DNA from: Tetraselmis striata
Lineage: Eukaryota > Chlorophyta > Chlorodendrophyceae > Chlorodendrales > Chlorodendraceae
Reading direction: 5' to 3'
Assembly (NCBI GenBank): GCA_006384855.1
Contig: VCJN01003503.1
Span: forward strand, 1-64,000
DNA: 64,000 nt
The notes beneath the pieces are model-generated. The model saw only the letters and a list, made by a program, of their open reading frames with translations, searched no databases and was not told the origin of the DNA. This document shows, piece by piece, positions 53,871 to 64,000 of the stretch (the stretch's first letter is position 1; each line of letters opens with the position of its first letter). The translations under genes and the position numbers were made by a program.

Positions 53871-56800
53871 TCAAGTGCCGTACGTTGCGCGACGCCCATT
53901 CATGTCCGAGACGACGGCGCGGTTGCGCGTACGCCGTGGCCGAGGCCCCGGGAGACTCTGCACAACGTTGCCAAACGGGCGGATAGGCTGTTGTGCCGCG
54001 GGTGGCTGCGTATCCGACGCCAGCCGGTCTCGCGGCGGCGGCGCCGTGCTACTGGGACCACTGCCCTCATTTGCGCTAGTCGGCGTGTCGAGATGTCTTG
54101 GACCGGCAGACGGCCAAGCCTCAGCTGTGCACGGGGCGCGCAGCGGGTGTGCGGCATCGTACTCCAACTCGCGCTCCGGGAGGTGGTAGTCGGACGCCGG
54201 CAGTGTCCGATGGCAGCCCGGCTCGGCTTCGATAGCCTCCGGAGTATCGATCCCGCCATACAATAACGGATGCCAAGACGAGCCTCCGTGATCGGATACT
54301 GTATATACGGACCACTTGGCAAAACGAGTGTCTTCCTTGCCGTTTTCGACTTCTTGCGGCGGCTGGCGGGCCTGCTCGCTAAGGCTCCGTGGCTGGAATA
54401 ATCTACTAGGCTGCCGCTCAATTCTCTCGCGGCTCCCGTCACCGCGCGGGACATCCACAGAGCCGAGCTCGGGCAGGTCGGCCGCCGGGACGCTGGGTCT
54501 CATATGGGGGTCCGACGACCGACTGAAGAGCTGCGACTCCACCGCCATCAGGCTGCCCAGATCGCGCACGCTGGTGTTGGCGCGGTGGGGCAACTCGTCG
54601 ACCGAGCAGCCGCCCCCGAAAACGAGTTGCAGCAGTTTCCGGCGCCGAGACTCCCGGGCTGCAGGCCGACAGCCTGTCCGTACTCCTCTCCGACTCGGAT
54701 ACGGGCATAGAGACCTCATCCACATCGTCCACAATTGTTCGGACGTCGAGGTGCGTCAGCGTGCGTCTCGGCGGCCGCGCGGTTGAGCTTGCGGGGCCAC
54801 GCCACCCCGCGAGCTCCACCATGCGTGCCAACTCCTCCGACGCCGCCAGCTGCGCCTGCTGCAGGTCCAGCAGCTGCCGGGTCATGCGCTCCACGGCCTG
54901 TCTCACCTGCGAGTCGTCCGTACGGATCAAGCAGGAGTCACGCGTCAGCTCACCGGACCGCCACATGGGCCCGGCGCGCTGCCTACCGCTGCCGCGCCGC
55001 GCTGCGCGGCCCTACCGCGTATCCTCCTCACCCATACACGCGAGTGTACTGACAGTAATGTACAATCAGACGACGCGTTGGCGTTATCAATTCCGCTTAT
55101 CAGACATCCCACTTATATTCCACTTTATGTCGCTCTCGTAGTTCGACGCAGACGAGCGTGATAGCCATTCCCGGCATGTCCAAGTGGGCCGATTTCAAAG
55201 GGAGCGGCAGCAGCAGAGGGAACTCACCTGGCGAATGCGCTGAAGCGTCATGAGGTGGCCGCCACTGCCCGATGAGCCACGCGGCCGCTGGCGCGACTTG
55301 CCGGCAGCCCTTCCGCTGACCCGCCCCCCAACTCCCACGTGGCGAAAGTGGTTCCGCGGCGCTGACGGAATGGGTATCGACACAGCCCGCGTGTCATCGA
55401 TCTGCGGCAAAGGCAACCCCACACAAGAGAGTGAGCCGAAGGCCGCCCACATGAGGCCTTAGATACGCCCGTAACAACGCTGTGGGTTCGCCATGTACAT
55501 AATTGACGGAAATAATGATTCTGACCACTACCCGTCGCGCTGCGGGGGAGGGGGGATGGGGTTCTATTACATATATCTTGAAATATGCAAGAAATCACAA
55601 CGAAGCTTGACTGAAACACGACTCGATGCTTTGTAGACAACAACAAACCCAAACCATTTTGGAAGGCTGCCTTCAAACCCACTTATGTTGCACGAAAATA
55701 TATTGTGTCTATGTAGGAAAGTATGAATCTAGATATTACACACACCTTTATACGTGTTCGGTATCTTTAACAGAACCATCCCAGAGCAGCCACTTCCGCA
55801 GCAGCACTCACCGGGTGCATGTGAATGAACCCGCTGCTGGTGCCGTTCTTGGCCAGCAGGCGGGACATGCTGAGGACAGCCAGTGCCTCCTGGAGCTCAG
55901 CATACATGCTGTCCGGTGATCCAGGCCGGCCGGTTCCAGCCCCACCCGGGTCCATCGCCGCGCCGTCGCCCTGCACGCCGCTGCCCCCCGGCGAGATAGG
56001 CCGACGACCGGTCAGCAACTTCCTCAGCCCGATGCGAGGAACTGGCGGCGACCGCCGAAGCCGAGCCTTGTGTGGCTCGCCCTGCTCCACGATGTACTTG
56101 ATCGTGCGCAGGAGCGTCGCCGTGGCCTGACGCCGGTTGTATCGGTGCTCGTCACGGATCGCCTGGAGCTTGAACTGCGTCATGTGGCGCTGCCCGCCGC
56201 GCGCTCCCAGAGACGCGCCTTCCTCCCATGGGTCCTCGGGATCTTCCGGGTCGCGAAAGCGCACGCCGTGCTTGCCGCTGGACTTGCCCACCTCGCTCAG
56301 GCTGGGCGCAAACTTGGATGTGCCGACGCTCGTGCCATCCGAGAGTGGCGCGCTCCGCAATCGCACTAAACTTGCCGACAGCGGGAGGGGCGGGTAGCGC
56401 GAGACGAGGCTCGACAGGTGCTTCTTCAGCTTGCGGCTCCCGCTCTGCACCTTCACGGAGCCGGTCTGCGCCGTCGCCGTGAGGCCGGCGATCGCGTTGT
56501 GGGCGTACACGCCGGCGTCGGCCGCGCCCACCAGGAGCACATCCACCAGCGGGTACCCGTACTGGCTCTGGTACTGCTGCAGCTTCTCCTTCTCCACTCG
56601 GATGACCTGCTGGGCTGCAGGCCGAGCGATGGGGAGCGACGCAAACCACAACGCGTCAGTCACGCTGTGCGGCAATGCCACGGTCCCTTCGCGCTCGCCG
56701 CATTCACACCGCTGGGGAGCAAGGCGCTGTTGTGACTGGAGAGCAACATGGGCGGCACTGGTATGAAAATATTCTATACCAGGGTTGTGCACAAGCGCTC

Positions 56801-59800
56801 CTAGGGAAGTACACCAACTAAGCCAATGCCGCTCTTAACAACAATCTAACGGTATACATCAAAATCTGGTTCACACTCATGTTATTTGGATGGATTACAA
56901 GCGCCCTACTAAGTCGCCAACTTGTGACATGGATTGCAGTGAATTTACGCCAACTTTTAAGGATAAATAGTAGCACGTCTTCCTGTCAAAACATCCGAAT
57001 GCGGTCGGACGCCTGACGTTCGAAAGCTGAGATTCACTCGAATTGGCGTGCTCAAGTTGCAGCACACTTCGGTCAAACCTCGCTCAAGTTGGGATAGCTG
57101 CACGCCCACAAAAGCTCCGTGGATTCTGGTGATTCTGATGACTACACCGTAACTTTATCAGCCACGGCTGAATTTGAACAGCGTAACTTGAGAGTACAAA
57201 CGCTCAACTATGGCCTAATTAAGGCATAGGATGCGCTGCGGGCAGCGATGCCGCACCTCCCCAGTGCCTCCCCAGGATGGCCAGCAGGAAGTTGAGCATG
57301 AAGAAGATCATGAAGATGGGCAGCAGGAACAGCAGGAGGTGCGTCAGCGCCAGCTCCGCGGAGGACAGCTCCACGGCTCTGCTCTTGGCCTGTGGGTCGC
57401 GGGGCGGGAGGCTCATCAGTGCGCCAGGGCGGCGAGGGGGAGAGGAGCTCCATGCGCGACGGGCAAAGGGATCTCCATTCCAAACCCTGCAGGCAATCCT
57501 TGGATCCTTTCTATAGCAGATAGAGCCCAACCCAACGCCCGGTATGTATCGACGTCGCTCCAAAGTGTGCGGCCGGTGGCGCGGTATACAACATGTCTCC
57601 GCAAGTTCTACAGATGTGAAGATTCAATGCAGCGTACAACAGGACCCGCACTACCCACGGCATAGAGGCCCACAGAAGGCGACATATAATTCACAAACTG
57701 ACCCTTCGCGAAAATCAGGTCATCACACACCCCCCTCTGGAGGGCCGGGGGGACGTGGCCTCTCTCTTCAAAGGGCTAGTAGGGGCTCCGTCTGCAAAGG
57801 ATGACATGCCACATGCCTAGCTCACCCGATGCGGGATCATAAAGTCGGGCTGGAAAGGTGCCAGCCACCCCGGTGGTGGCACCCCAATGCCGGCCATAGT
57901 CCGGCCATCAGATGGGGGCGTAGAGGGTGTTGCCCAGAAAAAAAGTTGGTACACATTTGAATTTGATGGGGGGGGGGAGGGCGGGTGCGCACCAGGTCGT
58001 TGATGCCGCCCAGGTAGCTGGCGACCATCAGCATGAACATGCTCTCGATGCTGCCGGACATCGTGGACATGCTACGCAGCTGGTCGCCGAGGGCCACGTG
58101 GCACATGCCGGCGGCCAGCACCAGCAGGATGCCCAGCAGCACGAAAAAGTGGCCCAGGTCTGGGGCGGAGGAGGCGAGCGTGTTGCGGATGCGCTCGATG
58201 GAGGGGTTGCAGGAGGCGAAGCTGACCCAGTGGAACAGCATCATGCACACCGTGGCCGCCTGCAGCAGCTGCGACAGCGTCCTAAGCCGCAGCACCGCGT
58301 CGATGTCCTGCAGCATGCCCACAAACGCGCCCAGGCCTGCGGCAACAAATAAGAGCACATCCGACGCGTCAGGGCAGTGAAATGAGGCCAAGCGGACGCC
58401 ATCATTGAAGGGGGTAGCTCGCAGTGACTGTGGAGGAAGGGGTTCACGGTGGCTGTGAAGGAGGCGTGTCGCGATGTGAACGCTTTAGCTCAGTTATCCA
58501 TGGGGTTATCCAGCGAAGCGTCGATTTTTCGGCAGTGAGCTTTATTGCCGTACGGGTACCCGTATAGTGCAGCGTATCGGGCCTATAGGTGCATGAATAA
58601 AGCATTTATCGACTGGCATGTACCACTAAGTACTATAATCCACCCACCCGCCCACCCGCCCGCCCACGGTCCTGAATTACACAGCCGTCCGATTACGATC
58701 TCAAGGTTGGGAGCCCCATGAGTACTGGTACTCGCTACTCGCTGCTGGTAATGGAAAAAAAAACTCTGGTACTTCAAAGCGCTGGCAATGCAATTCATGG
58801 AACTGTAGGCCAGTGATATAGAACCCGTTATTTTAAAATTTTCTGGAAAATCGACGCATTGCTGATTCAACTGTCAAGTTACATCATACTTGGAGGATTC
58901 ACAGTGATACACACTGTAATGCGCGAGCGCTTTGAGAGCACTCAGAAATGCAGTCGGTATACGGATATTAGCTATCCAACAACCACCTAACATACTGGTA
59001 ATACACTCGCAGTACCTGTCAACACACTAAGCGTGCATACAAGCATATGACGAGATCACTGCCAGTCTTAACTGTAAACAAACTCTGTAATAGCGTAAAT
59101 AGTGCATGCCAAGCAAGCAGAGTATTGAGATCCAGAATGCAGTTCGTATGCAGGCCTGAATGCCGTGAACCAGGCGGCAAGGCGCCTGCTCTGGCGGGCG
59201 GTCCAGGCGGCGGTGACGGCGGTGCAGTGTCAGAGGTGAACGGGTACTCACCGGAATTGTCGTCCGGAAGCTGCCACCGACCAGCCCCACCGCGGGGGCT
59301 GACCACGCCAGTGTCCCTGGTGCTGCTGTCGTCGCCCTGTGGTACCACACAGACGAGAGTGGGCGAGGGAAGGAGAGGCAGCGCAAAGTGGCGAGGCAGC
59401 CTCTGCGGTATATGATAGCGCTCTTTTCACGGCACTAAACAATAAACGTATGCAAGGAAAGCGGTTGGCATCACACCGTAATGTTAAACTTAACATTTAA
59501 GTATTTTGTACCGTGAGGTATTTTGTACCATTGACTCAGCCAGATTCTATGCAGTGTATCCGTGTCGTATTCTGTTAGATTGCGAGATAAATACAGTCAT
59601 TTTTCCTTTAAGGTGGGGGATGATTTTACATTTAAACAATACTTGGCGAGCCCGAAGCGCGGTCATTAATACATAATAAACGCATAGTGGATGCGGTTAA
59701 TCTTTCAGCGACATTGTGGAGCAGTGTATACCCGGAGGTTCTGTCATGAAATAAGGGGGCGCACAGTGTGGCTCACTTTGAAGGGCATCCACCAGCGGGC

Positions 59801-62800
59801 GAGGGACGAGTGCGAGGCGTCGTAGATGTCGTAGGATGGCTTGATGGCGAGCGCGGAGGCGCGGGCGATGTTGAGCGCGTGGACCACCTGCAGGGCGATC
59901 ACGCAGCAGAGTAGGGCCAGGTGGAAGGGGGCGGCGGCGCGGTCGCGGCGGATGCGGCTGAGGAGGTAGCAGCAGAGGGCGGCGCCAAGCGCCATCTGCG
60001 AGGCAGAGCGGCCATGCCCGCCCGGGACGAGTCAGCTCGCTGTTAGCGGAGCGGGAGGCTGCGGAGGCACGCTGACTACAGTGCGCTGCGTGGCCGGCGT
60101 ACCTCGGCAATGTACAGCGCAAAAGGGGCGCCGCTCGTAGCAGAAACAGTGGACAAGGCCTGCAGCTGTGGGGCAAAGTCAAGCAGGCCGGAGCGCGTCT
60201 GCACGAAGCTCAGCTTGCCGACGCACAGCGACCCCTCCTGGGGATTGTATGTTGCCATGCGCGCGGACACCGTCTCCGTCTTGACATCCACGTAGGCGGA
60301 CTCGTCCAGGCCATGCCAGGCCTGCAAAGGGCGCGAGCATGGTTTCAGGCTAGCTCGAGCCGCCCAGCTAAGCGGCAGCGCAGCAGCAGCCACGCGAGCG
60401 TCGCTCTGCTCCGAGCACAGGTTGCACCCCACAGCGAGCACGCCATACTGCATGTGCAGATAAGTTGGCTCCACCTAAAAGTTGCCAAAATCCGAAAGCG
60501 CAACATGTTACTCTCGAGACTCGTCCCGACTCCCGCAACGTACAAAGTTTGCGGGAATGACCGAGTGCGAGGGTTCGCCACCTTTAATCGTTGCGTCGGA
60601 TTCAGTATCGCAACTGTCAGGTAGGGAGAACGAGCGCATCTCGACGCGCTGCAGAATCGGTTCGATGCCTTCCATCCCTTGTCGAATACACTTGGCGTCA
60701 GAGCTCATTGATTGTCGAGCATATCGGTCAACGAGACGAGAAACCCAGTGCGAGGGCCGGCCACTCCAAAACAGTGATGAGTGTTGTCGTACTCGGCATT
60801 TTTAAACGGTAACCGTCGAAGACCGAGACACGAACGCGCCTACTCGAAGCTCGACGATCAAGCAGTTATTGACTCTCTTCATCATTCGTTAGTTAATACA
60901 CTGGGCGTCGAAACGGCTTGACCACTGTCTAGCGTATCGAGAAACCCAGTGCGAGGGCCGGCCACTCCAACACAGTGCCGAGTGTTGTCGCACTCGGCAT
61001 TTGTAAACGGCGACCGTCAAAGACTGAGACACGGGCGCGCCTACTCGACGCTCGACGATCTAGCAGTTACAAGTTTCTCATCATTCGTTAATATATACAT
61101 TGGGCGTCCAAACGGCTCGATAACTGTCTAACGTATCGGGCAACGAGAAGCGGAACACAGTGCGAGGGCCGGCCACTCCAAAACAGTGCCGAGCGCCATT
61201 GTACTCGGCATTCATCTACAGAACCGTCGAAGACTGAGACACGAGCGCACCGATTCGACGCAGGTATTATATACTATTACTAATTCATCATTTGTTGAAC
61301 ATACTGGCCGTCGAAATGATTCGACGACTGTCGAACGCACCCGCCATCAAATGTCAGGCCGAGGTGGCCTGATGTGTTCGGGAGGGGGGGGGGGGGGGGG
61401 GGGAGCTCCACGGACCTCGGACGCACGTCGCCGTGACATGCGGGCCTCAAGAAGCAGCGGGAAGCCATCCGACAGCCCCGCTACCGGGCGCGGGAAGAAC
61501 CAATGTGCCGCCCCCTGCGCGTTGATCTCGGCCGAGCCAGCCGTTGTGTTGTAGTAGTCCGACTGCTGCGCGGCGGGGTTGTACAACTTGTCGGTGGACT
61601 GGAACACGGGGTCCGTGCCGTATGGCGCCAGGGGGTCGCTGACGCCCGCCAGGAGCGAGCTGTTGGCCGTCGTGACCTGCTGCACATGGTTATGCAAACG
61701 TTCAGGTGAGCGCCCGGATCATCACTAGCGGGGAACATGTTTCCAATAGGTTTATTGGGACAGTGTTTATCCGTGCAACCCAAAGGTCCAGCGAAGGGCG
61801 TTACAACTCCATTAGGCGAGTCTCGCTTGAAACTCAACCTAAACTTGACATAAATAGTCAGCTCAGTTATATACATATGATGATTGACTAAGTGGCCGCT
61901 TTTCCTTAACTTCAATCACTGGGTCAAGTTACGTGACATCCATATATATACCTGTTATGTTCCTACAGACCTACATATATAGACATGTTTCCCGGCCATA
62001 GCATAACAGATTACATGCAACACTGAGGATCACTGCGTCGGCGTATCAAGTTCAATGACTCATGTAAAGAGTCATTACAAGCCCTGGCCTGGCACGATCG
62101 CCATACTCTGATTTATGCAACAGTCACAATAATGATGCGTCACTCGATATGATTGCCATAGCAAGACAGACGAAGGGGGCAGTTCATCAGGGCCGGCGGA
62201 AGCACTACCAGCCGGACGGTCTTGGCGAGAAAGTCGATGTCGTTGCAGATGGTCGTGACGGCGTGGAAACGCTCGCGCTCCGAGGTGCACATGTCGGGGA
62301 GGACTCGGGGCGCGGTTCGCTGCTGGTGGAGCAGCACGCCGGTGAGCAGCCGGTTGCGGCGCCCCACAAAGCGCGGAACCTCCTCCCGCCACACGCTCAC
62401 GCCTGCGAGCGCGTCCTCCTGCAGTATTTCCACGCCGTCCCACTGGCTGGCGTCGTAGGCGCGGTCCACGCCGCCAGCTCGCCCCTGGGGACAAGTCGGC
62501 GCCGATGCATTCTGAATATCCGGTGAACATCAGCTAAGGCTGCGATGAACACGAGGTCAAGCCAGGGTTGTGCGCAATACGTACCCTACGGTACCTGTAG
62601 TACCCTCGTAGCGCGCCGTTTCTTATAGATCACATCAGGCCGATTTAACCAAGTTAGATACTAGAGTGACCCTCAGATTCAGCACGGAACCATTAAGAAT
62701 CACGACGTCAGGGTATACATCATCCCCCAAAATTGAGCGACGTTCAGCGATAATAACTCTTAATAATAAAACTCGACTTTCATACGCCGAGTGTAAAAGT

Positions 62801-64000
62801 TCAATTCCGGAAAATACCAAACCCGGCTCGGAATGGACGCACGGACAGCCGCAACACCGAGAACGTCGCCATGGTGGCGCGCACATCGATCGGGGTAGCT
62901 CACCCTGCTGCTGCGCCCGCCGCCGCCGCTGCCGCCGCCACTTCCTCCGCCCGCAGCGAGAAGCCTGCGCCGGCCCTCAGACTGCAGCGGTCCCGCGCTA
63001 TCTTGGCTGGATTCCGACGCAGCATGGTCGGCCGAAAACTCGAAGACCTGCGTCGCGGCTCGGCAGGACGTCTCCTCCACCTCCTGCAGGAGGAAGGCGA
63101 AGCACTTGGCTCCCAGATAGCCTCAGCACGTCCAGGGAGTTGTACAGCCCCGACGCGATCCGCTTCCCTTCTCGCAGAAAGGGAGCCAACTCCGGGTACC
63201 GGGGCACGAGGTCCTCGGCCACAAAGGTCTTCAAGGTCTGCAGAGCCGCGCCCAGGCCCTCTATTTGCTCCAGCGTGAAGAATGGGTTGAGGCGGCTGGC
63301 GTCATAGGCACGGCCGGTGTGGTCCAGCGCCGCGGAAAGCGCATCCACAACCAACGCCTGCCGGGTCGCAACGCCCATCATCGCGTCATGTCAGGGCGGC
63401 CCGTCCCACTCTACCAGCAGCTGGCCAGGTTGGTACTGCGGGATGTCACAGTCTCGGGTGGGGCGGATAGCAAATGCAGCACATGCTAGTGTGGGTATAT
63501 ATGCTGAATAAATGGGGACGTCTTCCTAATTTAGCAACCCTCAATATTCCTTTGTGAAATAAGAGATACTAAAGCATGCTTGAAAAGACATTATTACCGG
63601 TTCAATGTAACTTACATAAACTTAAAGAACAACTAGTAGATAAAAAAATTACGACTACGAAAATCCCTAATAGCAGCTCTGAACTTCTGGGGGGGGGGGG
63701 GGGGGGTCTGACGTTTGTTCTTGAAAATGTAACGAGTCAGTTTTTGCGTTTCCACCGCGAGGCCTAGTCTACAATGTATGACGTACATTGCTCGACAACA
63801 CGCGCGCTTCGCCCTACTGTGACACCGTTTAGACGAGCGGTCGGCTCGGTCAGTGTGCATGTAGCCGCCCTGCGCGCCGGCAAGGCAGTGGCCTGCCATG
63901 CGGTGCTCACCCTGACATCAAAGGAGAACTCCGCCTGCTGCATCGCGGCCTCGTCTTGGCTCGGTTGGAGGTCTCTTCCCAGGGCCTGCGTGGCAGTGAG
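53871..64000 (-). CDS. Polycystin (PKD2-like) cation channel, multi-exon, 5' end beyond the right edge
   Basis: Exons on the minus strand: about 63,984-63,911; 63,357-62,904; 62,484-62,209; 61,676-61,416; 60,321-60,103; 59,995-59,777; 59,336-59,252; 58,427-57,993; 57,389-57,257; 56,614-55,812; 55,401-55,228; from 54,906 to the end. The extracellular polycystin domain spans 62.5-60.1 kb (YGTDPVFQSTDKLYN, SDYYNTTAGSAEI, GFPLLLEARMSRRRA). Membrane helices follow: LALLCCVIALQVVHAL, VLLFVAAGLGAFVGML, ATVCMMLFHWVSF, HFFVLLGILLVLAAGM, the pore region (SMFMLMVASYLGG) and the last helix LLFLLPIFMIFFMLNFLLAI. Beyond it is a long cytosolic tail with a coiled coil near 54.9 kb (RQLLDLQQAQLAASEELARM). A one-base shift lies at about 63,120 (LDVLR/YLGAKCF) and another in the tail near 54,650; stop at 54,439 or 53,871 depending on it. 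Polycystins conduct Ca2+ and other cations in ciliary or other membranes. Confidence 0.88.
61384..61403. repeat. Poly-G tract, 20 nt, intronic
   Basis: Just downstream (minus sense) of the donor at 61,415 in the polycystin gene. Confidence 0.95.

Overview
This window looks like nuclear DNA of a eukaryote, most probably a green alga of the chlamydomonadalean type. The evidence is GC-rich coding sequence, many short spliceosomal introns with GTGAG/GTGCG donors and CAG acceptors, DIRS-order (tyrosine-recombinase) retroelements like those of volvocine algae, a polycystin channel gene, and short TTTTAGGG-like (algal telomere type) motifs. The lineage is an inference. There are no rRNA, tRNA or CRISPR loci that I can see, and no bacterial operon structure.

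Left host block (1-10.1 kb): an open gag-like or hypothetical exon running off the left edge, one exon of a single-pass membrane protein, a broken Mpv17/PMP22-type gene, and a minus-strand gene (7.9-3.6 kb) whose exons encode seven SBBP-type beta-propeller blades. Upstream of it (9.8-8.9 kb) lie exons with a membrane anchor that may be its 5' part or a separate gene.

Mobile block 1 (10.85-39.5 kb): a PAT-type DIRS element (gag, RT/RNase H/methyltransferase-like, tyrosine recombinase) with textbook split direct repeats; beside it a decayed relative (15.7-18.1 kb). Four copies follow of a second family that has the same split-repeat architecture, a gag-like ORF and a tyrosine recombinase, but no reverse transcriptase (A 18.4-21.4 kb +, B 26.8-30.4 kb -, C 33.0-36.2 kb +, D 36.25-39.47 kb -). 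Copy D has both ORFs open; C and D sit tail to tail as a 6.4 kb inverted pair. A host coiled-coil gene (22.8-25.75 kb) lies between copies A and B, and an unrecognised decayed gene (30.9-32.6 kb) between B and C.

Mobile block 2 (39.9-51.7 kb): a piggyBac-like element whose transposase gene is split by an 8.4 kb insertion. The insert has CACTG terminal inverted repeats and a 3-bp TTC target duplication, so it is probably of EnSpm/CACTA type. It carries a 370-bp tandem array, a 30/31-bp minisatellite, a Cys-rich ORF and a decayed transposase-like gene. Removing the insert and one TTC copy restores the piggyBac frame across the junction.

Right host block (52-64 kb): a stretch with no clear gene, then a minus-strand polycystin (PKD2-like) cation-channel gene of at least 12 exons that enters from beyond the right edge and ends near 53.9-54.4 kb. 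Long pure C or G tracts (about 20-32 nt) are scattered throughout, mostly in introns and intergenic DNA.
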